Assembly: GCA_023450935.1 (NCBI GenBank)
Contig: JAEXGH010000010.1
Location: 1-45,344 of the forward strand
Length of the DNA stretch: 45,344 nt
Source: Verrucomicrobiota bacterium
GTDB taxonomy: Bacteria > Verrucomicrobiota > Verrucomicrobiia > Opitutales > Intestinicryptomonadaceae
Direction of reading: 5' to 3'
Below the pieces are notes generated by a model. That model did not search any database. It was not told where the DNA came from and was given only the letters and a program-made list of their open reading frames with translations. Below are positions 7,752 through 16,500 of the stretch, piece after piece; position 1 is the first letter of the stretch, and every line of letters begins with the position of its first letter. The translations under genes were made by a program, and so were the position numbers.

Positions 7752-9629
7752 ATGACTATTTATAAGACGATAAAAGCCAAACTTGCATATTTGGTTGTTG
7801 TTTCAGTTTTTGCTACGGCTCTTCCGTGCTTTTACGTTTATAATTTGTTTTCGCGCAGAAACGACAAGTGCGCGAATCAGATTGTAGCGGTGAAATTGCT
7901 CGACTCCGTTGCGGAGTTTGCAAATTGCGTCTACCTAAAAGACAACAAATTGGCGTTCGACAGTTCGAAAATGCGCAAGGCCGCGGCGCAGTTGTCTGGT
8001 TATTACGAGTCGTTTTCGGCGAAAAATACGAAAGTCAAATCGCTCTTTTCCCAGTCGGCTTTGGGGGCGTTCCAGCAGCGCAAAATGCGCCCTAACGTAG
8101 TTACCGAAATGGCGGGTGTAATTACGGAGCACGCGTCGCTTTTTTCCGATTCCCGCACGGGAGTGAGAATTTTGATGGAAACTTCGGGCGCGGCGTTGCC
8201 GTCGGTTTTCTCGGACACTGTTGCGTTGCGCTCGTTTTTGGCTTTGCTTTTTTCGGAAAACAAACAAGCGTCGGAGGTTTCGGGTTTGTTCTCGAGAATA
8301 TCAATACAGACCCGCGCAATGAACTACCGCTTGGGCAACGCGCCGTCTTCGGACGACTACAAAATCGACTCCGAGATATTCGAAAAAACGAACAAACTAA
8401 ACACCGTCATAATGCGTATTGAACGCCTTCTTGCGGGATACGCGCAGAGCGTTTCCACACGCGAGCAAATTCTTGCGGAGGTTGATTCGTTTGAGGCGGC
8501 GGTTTTCGAAATGTGGGTTTTGACAAACAAGAACCTCTCGGAAATGTTGCGCTACAAACAGACGTTGCAGGCGGAAGCTCAGACGGCGTTTTGGGGGCAG
8601 TTCGCAGTTTGGCTGCTTGCCGTTCTTGCGGCGGCGGGGGTTATATATGCTTCGATTTTGCGCGGAATTTCCCGCGTTTCGGAGATTGTTTTGCTTGCGG
8701 CTTCGGGCAATGTTGGCGGTGCGCGCGAAGTCTATGAAACAGCATCGAAATCGTCTTTCGGCGAAATCAACGACGGGCTTTCCGCGCTGCTCAATTACAT
8801 GGGCACGCTTGTGGAAACAAGCGAAAACATAGCGAAAATCTCGAACCGCCTGAGTTTGATGCTCAAGGGTATGGAGGCGACGAAAACCCCACTGTTTATC
8901 GCAATCAAAGATACCTTCGCCGCCGCCAACAAACAGATAAAGGGCGACTACGATTTCGTAGTTCAGGAAACGCAAAAGCTCAGCGATTGTTCGGTAGTCG
9001 TTTCCGAAATCGAGAAGAACCTCAAGAATACGCGCAAATCAATCGCGCTTTTCAGGGAAAATATGGAGTCCATATCAGGCGTTTCCAATTCGGTTTCCGA
9101 AAAGCTCGCCGAGTGCCGCGCCGTATTCGGCAAAGTGGCAGCCGTTTCGGAGGCGTTCTCCGACGCTGCCGACAAGCTCAATTTGCTCGGACTTAATCTG
9201 TCGGTGATTGCAAGCAAACTCGGCGACAACTCCGCCGGCGTGGAGACGCTTGCGGCGCAAATCCGCGTTGTTTCACGCCAAATAGCGGTGTCGGTTATGG
9301 ATATGGGATACGCGGAGACCGCAATTTCGCGCATAATTTCGGAAACGCAGTCCGACATAATGCAGATTATAAAAAGCGGCGATTCCTGCGCGGGACACTC
9401 GCGCGAGGCCGACGCGCTTTCGGGCACGTCGTGGGTGTCGGTTTCGGGCGTGGGGACTGTCGTGGCGTCGGTGTTCTCGTCGCTGCGCGGCAAAATTTCG
9501 CCCGCATACGACTTCGATATGTCGGTTCAGGATTTGGACGACATAAGGGACTCTATTTCCGATATGTCGCAAATCGTAAAAAAAGCGTCCGAAAACGTGG
9601 ACGCTTTGCGTTCGAAAATCGGGCGGTAG
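7752..9629 (+). CDS. Chemoreceptor-like membrane protein with degenerate signalling tip
   Basis: A 625-residue protein built like a methyl-accepting chemotaxis receptor: membrane segment at about 11-33, an extracytoplasmic helical sensor region (34-279), a second membrane segment at about 280-303, a linker, then a long coiled coil. The conserved receptor tip, normally NLLALNAAIEAARAGE and onward, is recognisable at about 477-510 as NLLGLNLSVIASKLGDNSAG, but the invariant Glu and Arg that contact CheA/CheW are gone. It is therefore unlikely to activate a canonical kinase array; a scaffold role or a non-chemotactic sensor is possible (inference). The ATG at 7752 was chosen because the longer frame begins inside the preceding terminator region. 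Its stop codon is one base from that of the convergent hinT gene. Confidence 0.6.
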   Translation: MTIYKTIKAKLAYLVVVSVFATALPCFYVYNLFSRRNDKCANQIVAVKLLDSVAEFANCVYLKDNKLAFDSSKMRKAAAQLSGYYESFSAKNTKVKSLFSQSALGAFQQRKMRPNVVTEMAGVITEHASLFSDSRTGVRILMETSGAALPSVFSDTVALRSFLALLFSENKQASEVSGLFSRISIQTRAMNYRLGNAPSSDDYKIDSEIFEKTNKLNTVIMRIERLLAGYAQSVSTREQILAEVDSFEAAVFEMWVLTNKNLSEMLRYKQTLQAEAQTAFWGQFAVWLLAVLAAAGVIYASILRGISRVSEIVLLAASGNVGGAREVYETASKSSFGEINDGLSALLNYMGTLVETSENIAKISNRLSLMLKGMEATKTPLFIAIKDTFAAANKQIKGDYDFVVQETQKLSDCSVVVSEIEKNLKNTRKSIALFRENMESISGVSNSVSEKLAECRAVFGKVAAVSEAFSDAADKLNLLGLNLSVIASKLGDNSAGVETLAAQIRVVSRQIAVSVMDMGYAETAISRIISETQSDIMQIIKSGDSCAGHSREADALSGTSWVSVSGVGTVVASVFSSLRGKISPAYDFDMSVQDLDDIRDSISDMSQIVKKASENVDALRSKIGR

Positions 9630-9630
9630 C

Positions 9631-9969
9631 TCAGCAAGGCGGCCAGCCGAGCTGTCTGCCGCCGAGAATGTGTATGTGCATATGCGCAACGGTCTCTCCG
9701 GCGTCTTTGCCGTTGTTTATCACAACCCTGAAGCCGTTTTTTAACCCGCATTTTTCGGCGACTTTCGGGGCTGCCAAAAGCAGGTGCCCCAAGATATCGG
9801 CGTCGGCTTCGCCGGCCTGCGAAAGCCGCTCGATGGGCTTGACGGGGAAGAGCAGAACGTGGACGGGCGCCTGTGGGTTAATGTCGTTTATGGCGGCGCA
9901 ATAGTCGTCTTGGTAGACTATTTTCGACGGAATTTCTCCCGCCAGAATCTTCTGGAATAAAGTTTTCAT
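9631..9969 (-). CDS. hinT: Histidine triad (HIT) nucleotide-binding protein, HinT type
   Basis: A 112-residue HIT hydrolase of the HinT branch, which removes AMP from phosphoramidates and aminoacyl-adenylates in the cytoplasm. The catalytic H-x-H-x-H triad appears as VAHMHIHILGG near the C-terminus, and the N-terminal FQKILAGEIPSKIVYQDD plus NPQAPVHVLLFPVKPI are typical. Length matches the family. It is the last gene of a minus-strand operon with the unknown gene at 10001 and the exonuclease at 10459; the gap to 10001 is 31 bases. Confidence 0.93.
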   Translation of the reverse strand: MKTLFQKILAGEIPSKIVYQDDYCAAINDINPQAPVHVLLFPVKPIERLSQAGEADADILGHLLLAAPKVAEKCGLKNGFRVVINNGKDAGETVAHMHIHILGGRQLGWPPC

Positions 9970-10000
9970 GTTGTCGATTTTTTCAAGACGCCGCGTTTTT

Positions 10001-10462
10001 TCAAATAAAAAAAACTTTGAGCGCGGGAAAAGTTTTGCGGTATCCCGAAATAAAATCCTCTACAAACTCGAAGTCGGCGGTCTGTTCGCGGACGAGTTTT
10101 TTTGTGCGTCGTCGCCCGCGCGGCGTCTGCGAAAGCCCGTTTACAACCAGTATTGCCTGCGGGTAGCCCGAAAGTCGCCTTGCCGCCGCGGCGAGTTCCG
10201 GCATGGCAAAAAGTGGCGCGAAATATTCGCCGGAAAAATCCAAAAACTCCATCTTCGCGTCGGGGTTGTAGACAGCCATAATCCGTTTTGCAAACTCGGC
10301 AAGCGGGACGTTTGCGCCGTCTTTGAGCGCCGAACGCACCCCATCGGTTGCAAGCGCGTATGTCTCGCGTCCGAGAGGCGAAGTTCCCGCAAGCAGGGCA
10401 TTCAAAAGCAGGTATTTTTCGGCGGAAACAGCGGGCGTATTTTTGGTGTCTGTGCGCGTCAT
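10001..10462 (-). CDS. Hypothetical protein, 153 residues
   Basis: Not recognised. The ATG at 10462 overlaps the stop of the upstream exonuclease gene in an ATGA arrangement, which fixes the start and implies translational coupling; a longer frame upstream would lie inside the exonuclease gene. The protein is soluble, with helical segments (SAEKYLLLNALLAGTSPLG, VPLAEFAKRIMAVYNPD) and a basic patch TPRGRRRTKKLVREQ at about 114-128. No cysteine motif, signal peptide or membrane helix. Its position between a DnaQ-like exonuclease and HinT suggests a nucleic acid or nucleotide context only by association. Confidence 0.65.
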   Translation of the reverse strand: MTRTDTKNTPAVSAEKYLLLNALLAGTSPLGRETYALATDGVRSALKDGANVPLAEFAKRIMAVYNPDAKMEFLDFSGEYFAPLFAMPELAAAARRLSGYPQAILVVNGLSQTPRGRRRTKKLVREQTADFEFVEDFISGYRKTFPALKVFFI

Positions 10463-11112
10463 AGCAGATTTTGTTGGGTGTCGGCCTGGGCGTCGGATTG
10501 TTTCAAAAGCCAGCCGAGCGTAACGTTTTCGAAGCCGTCGAAAGAACATATTTTTACGAGCACAAGCGCGCAGGCGAGCGCGTCGAAAAGCGCGCAGTGG
10601 TATTTGCGCCTGTCGGGCGGGCAGAATTTTTCGGCGCAACGCTCAAGCTCTCCGACAAGTTCCAATTTTTCGACAACGTTGGAAAGCTTTGCGGAATCGA
10701 GCCTGAACAGCCGTTTTGTAAGCACGCAGGTATCGACATACGGCGACCAGCTTGCGCACTGCCGCCGCGTGAGGGGGTTTTCCACTATCGGCGGCGCGGG
10801 CAGGACATTGCGCAACATGGTGTCTTCAGCGACGGCGTTGTGCGCCGCAAAAATACCCTCCGTCCGCATTCGGCAGAACGCGGAGATGTCGGCTGAAAAC
10901 GGTGCGAACGCTTTTGCGCGCGTATCGGTTATGTCGAAAAACTTGGCGTCGGCGGCTGGAATGGACGTTTTGGGCGCGCAGATGCGCGTGGCGCACTCGG
11001 CTATTTCGCCCCCGAGAATTTTCACCACTCCGTATTCCACTATTCCGATTGTTTTCGAGCCTTCGAAATCAATCGCGAATATCGGACGGTCTATATTTTT
11101 CATCTTGCCCAT
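10459..11112 (-). CDS. DnaQ-like 3'-5' exonuclease (DEDDh superfamily)
   Basis: A 217-residue predicted nuclease that would remove nucleotides from DNA or RNA 3' ends using two metal ions. Motif I is visible as FAIDFEG near residue 13 (the DxE pair), motif II as AAHNAVAEDTML (Asp of DEDD) and motif III as YHCALFDALACALVL, giving the H-x4-D pattern of the DEDDh branch. Length is close to polymerase III epsilon-type and RNase T/ExoX-type enzymes; which substrate it uses cannot be read from sequence. It starts the minus-strand operon with 10001-10462 and hinT, and lies 27 bases from the divergent gene at 11140, so the two promoters must overlap. ATG 11103 is an alternative start. Confidence 0.82.
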   Translation of the reverse strand: MGKMKNIDRPIFAIDFEGSKTIGIVEYGVVKILGGEIAECATRICAPKTSIPAADAKFFDITDTRAKAFAPFSADISAFCRMRTEGIFAAHNAVAEDTMLRNVLPAPPIVENPLTRRQCASWSPYVDTCVLTKRLFRLDSAKLSNVVEKLELVGELERCAEKFCPPDRRKYHCALFDALACALVLVKICSFDGFENVTLGWLLKQSDAQADTQQNLL

Positions 11113-11139
11113 TTTTTTTTCTGTGCAAATATTACGGAT

Positions 11140-11907
11140 ATGGATACTGAAAATTTCAAGATTTTTATTAACGAGCTTGCCGACCTCAGTGGCGATTACA
11201 TCGCAAAATCATTCGGCAAAAATATCGACGTCGATTTTAAAAAAGACCGTTCTCCCGTAACGGAAATAGACAAAAATACCGAGCTTATGTTGCGCGAAGC
11301 CATTCAGAAAAAATTTCCCTCGCACGGAATAATCGGCGAGGAGTTCGGCAACATCAACGAAGACGCCGAATTTGTCTGGGTTCTCGACCCGATTGACGGG
11401 ACAAAGTCGTTCATAACAAAAGTTCCGCTTTTCGGAACGCTCATCGGGCTGCAATTTCGGGGCAAGCCCATTGTGGGCGCAATCAACCAGCCCATTCTCA
11501 AGGAACGCATAGTCGGCGACTGTAAAACGTGCCTTTTTAACGGCAGATCCGTTCGCGTTTCCGACAGAAAAACCGCCGAAGGCATGACGCTGCTTACCTC
11601 CGACAGCCGCTACTGCGCCGACTTGCACGGGGCGAAGCAATGGAAGGCTCTCGAGAACAAGGCGGCAATTTCCCGCACTTGGGGCGACTGCTACGGCTAT
11701 ATGCTCCTTTGCCGCGGTCTGGCGCACGTTATGTGCGACGCCCTCCTCGAAGTCTGGGACTTCACTGCGCTTCTCCCCGCCCTCGCGGGTGCGGGCGCGG
11801 TTTATTCCGACTGGCAAGGCGGACAGAACATCGGGCACGAGGGCGGTCTTATTGCTTCGTGCACGCCCGAGCTGCACTCGGAAATACTTTCGATAATCGG
11901 TTTGTGA
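11140..11907 (+). CDS. hisN: Inositol-monophosphatase family phosphatase, HisN-type histidinol-phosphatase likely
   Basis: A 255-residue Mg-dependent phosphatase. Metal-binding motifs are visible: GEEFG at about 66-70, DPIDGTKSF starting at Asp83, and EVWDFTALLPALAGAGA near the C-terminus. The combination of DPIDGTKSFITK, RTWGDCYGYMLLCRG and the VWD-type third motif is more like HisN histidinol-phosphatases than SuhB or CysQ, so removal of phosphate from histidinol phosphate in histidine synthesis is the best guess; a general inositol or sugar phosphatase is the alternative. No other his gene is in the window. The stop codon TGA forms the edge of a repeat that begins directly behind the gene. 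Confidence 0.78.
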   Translation: MDTENFKIFINELADLSGDYIAKSFGKNIDVDFKKDRSPVTEIDKNTELMLREAIQKKFPSHGIIGEEFGNINEDAEFVWVLDPIDGTKSFITKVPLFGTLIGLQFRGKPIVGAINQPILKERIVGDCKTCLFNGRSVRVSDRKTAEGMTLLTSDSRYCADLHGAKQWKALENKAAISRTWGDCYGYMLLCRGLAHVMCDALLEVWDFTALLPALAGAGAVYSDWQGGQNIGHEGGLIASCTPELHSEILSIIGL

Positions 11908-11919
11908 AATTGGGCTTGA

Positions 11920-12017
11920 TGGAACGTTTCGCTTTTCTTCGGCAATAGTCACATACTCAAGTATGCTCCTATCGCCTCGAAAATCAAAGCCGTCCCCTGA
12001 AGCCCAATTTGACAAAC
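11920..12017. repeat. 98-bp dispersed repeat, copy A
   Basis: This 98-bp stretch recurs in the same orientation at 45034-45131 with a single base difference. It contains nested inverted repeats: GGCAATAG/CTATCGCC around CATACT-CA-AGTATG. In this copy an 11-bp inverted repeat AAATTGGGCTT/AAGCCCAATTT (11907-11917/12000-12010) encloses it, starting in the stop codon of the preceding gene. Confidence 0.85.
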
Positions 12018-12031
12018 CTTCTCCTTAAAAA

Positions 12032-12143
12032 GCGCGAGGGCGCGTTTCTTTCGGCGGCGGCTTCTCTATTTTAAGGTAGCGGCGATTGAACAAGGTTCAA
12101 TCGCCGTTGATTATTAAAGCCGCCGCAAGAAACGCTCTCGGGC
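12032..12143. repeat. MITE-like palindromic element, copy 1
   Basis: The ends are imperfect inverted repeats: GCGCGAGGGCGCGTTTCTT on the left and AAGAAACGCTCTCGGGC on the right. Inside them a second pair of arms CGGCGGCTT/AAGCCGCCG encloses a perfect 12-bp hairpin (12080-12091/12095-12106). A second element at 44810-44916 keeps the same ends but has different inner arms. No open reading frame; about 112 bp. Confidence 0.6.
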
Positions 12144-12170
12144 ATTTTTTACGTTTCCGAAAGAGGCGGC
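12144..12170 (+). repeat. 27-bp dispersed motif, copy 1
   Basis: Begins ATTTTTTACGTTTCCGAAAG and ends GGCGGC. Near-identical 27-bp copies are at 12439-12465 and 24191-24217. This copy is followed by a hairpin (ATCGGC-ttt-GCCGAT). Confidence 0.7.
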
Positions 12171-12438
12171 AATCGGCTTTGCCGATATGCCTTTACTCTC
12201 TGATTAAAGTTTCAAAACACGAATTGACGCGTGGACTACGCCCCATCGCGCCCATTCGGGGTCTTTTTTGCTACGCAAAAAATCTCAAACGCGCCTCGCT
12301 TGTTTTCTGCCTTTTTTATATTTCCTAAAGTAGCGCGGATTGAATTTCATTCAATTCCGCTTTGTGTATTCATTAAAGTTTGTGTTTAGGACAATCAAGC
12401 TATTGGCGGAAGCCAATGCGAATACAAACAGAAAAGGC

Positions 12439-12465
12439 ATTTTTTACATGTTCGAAAGAGGCGGC
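12439..12465 (+). repeat. 27-bp dispersed motif, copy 2
   Basis: Same length as copy 1 with three substitutions in its middle (ACATGTTCG for ACGTTTCCG). It leads directly into the ATTGAAC-gtt-GTTCAAT hairpin. Confidence 0.65.
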
Positions 12466-12710
12466 GATTGAACGTTGTTCAATACGCCTTTAACAGTCAT
12501 TTAAGAAACGCCGAATAACACAATGAGCGTTCTTTGAACGCTCAGGTCAAGGGGCTTCGCCCGAAACCCTTTCCGACTTAGAACGAATAAGCTATTGAAC
12601 GAAGTTCAATGCGGATACAAACAGGAAAGGCAGTGTGGTTAACACTGCCGTATTATACAGGCCGCCGCAGAGCGGCGGAGGTCAAGGGGCTTCGCCCCTT
12701 GCGCCACTTG

Positions 12711-13247
12711 TTAGTAGTTTTTGGCGTTGAGCTTAAAATACGCTTGCGAGTGGTCGCAGACGGGACAAACTTGCGGCGCGGCTTTCCCCACGTGAATGTG
12801 CCCGCAGTTCGAACATTCCCATACCACAATGTCGTCCTTTATAAATACTTTCTTGGTCTCGACGTTCTCAAGGAGCTTGCGGTAGCGCATCTCGTGCTCT
12901 TTTTCAATCTTGCCGACTTCCTCGAACAGGAATGCAATCTTGTCGAATCCCTCTTGCTTTGCCTCCGCTGCGAAGTTCGCATACATGTCGGTCCATTCGT
13001 AGTTTTCGCCCTGCGCCGCGTCGAGAAGATTGGCGGCAGTGTCCTTGATTCCGTCGTTAAGGAGCTTGAACCAGATTTTTGCGTGCTCTTTTTCGTTGTT
13101 GGCCGTTTCCTCAAATAACTGGGCAATCTGGACAAACCCGTCTTTCTTTGCTTTCGACGCATAGAAAGTGTATTTGTTGCGTGCCTGCGATTCGCCCGCA
13201 AAGGCGGTTAGTAGATTTTTTTCGGTTTTTGAGCCTTTTAGTTGCAT
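12711..13247 (-). CDS. rbr: Rubrerythrin
   Basis: A 178-residue non-haem iron protein that reduces hydrogen peroxide to water in anaerobes, taking electrons through its own rubredoxin domain. The N-terminal four-helix diiron domain (1-135) shows the paired E-x2-H type ligand helices (LLTAFAGESQARNKYTFYA; ETANNEKEHAKIWFKLL; EEVGKIEKEHEMRYRKLL). The C-terminal rubredoxin-like domain has CSNCGH and CPVCDHSQAYF as the four iron-binding cysteines. The start at 13247 is fixed by an AAGGAAA ribosome binding site; a longer frame upstream has no such signal. It stands alone in its own minus-strand unit, bordered by a hairpin island, and supports an anaerobic lifestyle with oxygen exposure. Confidence 0.95.
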   Translation of the reverse strand: MQLKGSKTEKNLLTAFAGESQARNKYTFYASKAKKDGFVQIAQLFEETANNEKEHAKIWFKLLNDGIKDTAANLLDAAQGENYEWTDMYANFAAEAKQEGFDKIAFLFEEVGKIEKEHEMRYRKLLENVETKKVFIKDDIVVWECSNCGHIHVGKAAPQVCPVCDHSQAYFKLNAKNY

Positions 13248-13520
13248 AGATTTCCTTTTTTTGGTCGTTTTTTGAAAATTGCTTCTCAATCGCGTCAATA
13301 TTAAATTTTGACAGTGCGCGAAATAAATTGTTCCATAGGTTTTTTTATCGAGAATCATTACTGATAAAAATTTAAAGTCAAGCATAAATTTCGCCGAAAA
13401 ATAAATCTGCCGAAAAGGCGTGTATTAAAGCGGAAAAAAAGCTTGCGCGGGGTTGTGCGATAATCTAAGTTCTTCTAAATTTTTATTCGGAGAAGTATCC
13501 GTTTGGAAAGATATGCAGAT

Positions 13521-16500
13521 ATGTCTAAAAGAACAGACCTTAAAACAATTTTGATTATCGGTTCGGGTCCGATTGTAATCGGGCAGGCGTGCGAGTTTGA
13601 CTATTCGGGGACGCAGGCATGCAAGGCCTTGAAAGAAGAGGGCTACAAGGTAGTATTGGTCAATTCCAATCCCGCCACGATTATGACAGACCCCGACTTC
13701 GCCGACGTAACGTATATCGAACCTCTCACGCTTGAAGTGCTCGAAAAAATCATAGAAAAGGAACGCCCCGACGCCCTGTTGCCGACTCTCGGCGGCCAGA
13801 CCGGGCTAAACCTTTCGCTTGAATTGGCGCGCAGGGGAATCTTGGCGAAATACGGAGTCGAACTTATCGGCGCGAAGCAGGAGGCGATAGAAAAGGGTGA
13901 GGACCGCCAGAAATTCCGCGAGGCAATGCTTAAAATCGGCTTGGATATTCCGCAGAGCGTCGTTGTCTATAATTTGAAAGATGCGGTTGACTGGATTGAA
14001 AACTGGAATAAATTTCCCGTCATTATCCGTCCCAGCTATACGCTCGGCGGAACGGGCGGCGGCATAGCATACAACCGCGAAGAATACGAGAGAATGGTGG
14101 CGTTTGGGTTGAGCGCGTCGCCGGTGGGCGAGGTTTTGGTTGAAGAGTGCCTGTTGGGTTGGAAGGAATTCGAAATGGAGGTTATGCGCGACCACAAAGA
14201 CCAGTGCGTTGTAATCTGCTCCATCGAAAATCTCGACCCGATGGGCGTGCACACGGGCGACTCCGTTACAGTTGCGCCCGCGCTTACACTTACCGACAAG
14301 GAATATCAGCTTATGCGCGACGCCTCTTTCGCAGTCATCAGGGAAATAGGCGTGGAAACGGGAGGCTCGAATATACAGTTTGCGGTCAATCCCGAAAACG
14401 GCAGAATGATAGTAATCGAGATGAACCCGCGCGTGTCGCGCTCTTCGGCGTTGGCGTCGAAGGCTACGGGATTCCCCATAGCCAAAATAGCGGCGAAATT
14501 GGCGGTCGGCTATTCGCTCGACGAGCTTAAAAACGACATCACGCGCGAGACTCCCGCAAGTTTCGAGCCGACCATAGACTACGTTGTAACGAAAATTCCC
14601 CGTTTCACTTTCGAAAAATTCGCGGGCAGCGACAATACGCTTACGTCGTCGATGAAGAGCGTGGGAGAGGCGATGGCAATCGGCAGGACCTTCAAGGAAT
14701 CGCTGCAAAAGGCGTTGCGCTCAATGGAAATCGGCACGCGCGGATTGGGCGGCGGCGGCAAGTTCGGCGGCAACGAAATTACCGATCACGACGAAATCAA
14801 GAAGGGGCTTGTCCGCCCCACCGCGGAGCGTCTGTTCTACATCAGATACGCGTTTCTGGCGGGCTTTACCGAAGAGCAAATCCACGAACTTACGCATATC
14901 GACAGATGGTTCTTGGCGCAAATTAGGGGTATTTTCGACATCGAGCGCGAGCTCGCCTCGGCGGGCATTCTCAACCTCGGCGAAGACCTTTTGCGCCGCG
15001 CCAAAGAGGCGGGTTTTACCGACCTTCAAATTTCGGAAATCTGCTCAACGAAAATCCGCAACATTAAAAAGCTGCGCGAAGATTTCGGCATAAAAACGGT
15101 CTACCGCCTTGTCGATACGTGCGCGGCGGAGTTCAAGGCGTTTACGCCCTACTACTACTCCACATACGGCGTTGAAAGCGAGTTGCGCCCGTCCACTAAA
15201 AAGAAGATTATGATTATAGGCGGCGGCCCCAACAGAATCGGGCAGGGCATAGAGTTCGACTACTGCTGCGTGCACGCGTCGTTCGCGCTGCGCGAGGCTG
15301 GCTACGAAACGCTTATGATAAACTCCAACCCCGAGACGGTCTCGACCGACTACGATACCTCGGACAGGCTTTTCTTCGAGCCGCTGACTTTGGAGGACGT
15401 TCTGGAAGTCTACAATCAGGAAAAGTGCGACGGCGCAATAGTGCAGTTCGGCGGACAGACCCCGCTTAACCTCGCAAGCGAGCTGAAGGCGAACGGCGTT
15501 AACATAATCGGCACTTCGCCAGAGTCAATCGACGCCGCCGAAGACCGCGAAATCTTCAAGGAAATCCTCGAAAAGCTCCACCTCAAACAGCCCGTAAACG
15601 CGACGGCCACGACGCCCGAACAGGCGTATGAGCTTGCGGGGAAAATCGGCTTCCCTATTCTGCTGCGCCCCAGTTTCGTTTTGGGCGGACGCGGTATGTT
15701 CATAGTCTACAATATGGACGAGATGAAGCGCGTTATCCGCGACGCTTTCGACGCCGCCCCCGGCAAGCCCGTTTTGCTCGACAAATTCCTGGAGGCCGCA
15801 ATAGAGCTTGACGTTGACGCAATAAGCGACGGCGAAACGACTGTAATAGGCGGTATGCTGGAGCATATCGAATACGCGGGCGTGCACTCGGGCGACGCTG
15901 CAATGGTAATTCCGCCGCACACGCTTTCGGAATCGATTTTGAACGAAGTCCGCAACGCAACATACGCGCTTGCAAAAGAGCTGAAAGTCGTGGGGCTTAT
16001 GAATGTCCAATACGCAATCCGCAAGGGAGAGTTGTTCCTCATCGAGGTCAACCCGCGCGCGTCGCGGACAATTCCGTTCATTTCAAAGGTAATAGGAATA
16101 CCCCTTGCAAAGCTCGCCTCGCGCGTGATGGCGGGCGAAAAGCTCAAAGACCTGGGCTTCACAAAAGAGGTTATGCCCGACTACATTGCCGTCAAGGAGA
16201 GCGTGTTCCCGTTCGTTCGCTTCCTCGGTTCGCAGATTATGCTCACGCCTGAAATGCACTCTACGGGCGAAGTCATGGGCTTGGACGACAATCTCGGAAT
16301 GGCTTTTGCAAAGAGCCAAATGGCGGCAAATTCAAGCCTGCCGACTTCGGGCAATGTGTTCATTTCGCTCAAAGACCACGACAAGGAGGTAGGCGCGGAA
16401 ATAGCGCGAAAGTTCGTAGATTTGGGCTACAAACTGTTCTCGACGGCGGGCACGGCGGCGTTCTTTGCCTCGCGCGGAATTCCCGTTACAAAGACATATA

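Larger units (their letters stand above)
12080..12701. repeat. Intergenic island of short perfect hairpins
   Basis: About ten short inverted repeats, mostly with 3-4-nt loops, lie close together. Examples: CGGCGATTGAAC-aag-GTTCAATCGCCG (12080-12106), TTTTTTGC-tac-GCAAAAAA (12264-12282), GCGGATTGAAT-ttc-ATTCAATTCCGC (12335-12360), ATTGGC-ggaa-GCCAAT (12402-12417), ATTGAAC-gtt-GTTCAAT (12467-12483), GAGCGTTC-ttt-GAACGCTC (12525-12543), ATTGAAC-gaa-GTTCAAT (12594-12610), CCGCCGC-aga-GCGGCGG (12662-12678) and CAAGGGGC-ttc-GCCCCTTG (12683-12701). No gene is visible in this roughly 690-bp gap between 12018 and 12710. The last two may also serve as terminators for the rubrerythrin gene. Confidence 0.8.

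Noticed and set aside
9970..11260. 430-codon plus-strand frame opposite the exonuclease operon
   Set aside because: It runs antisense to two coupled genes and into the HisN-type gene; composition is typical of shadow frames (Arg, Ser, Phe rich, no motif).
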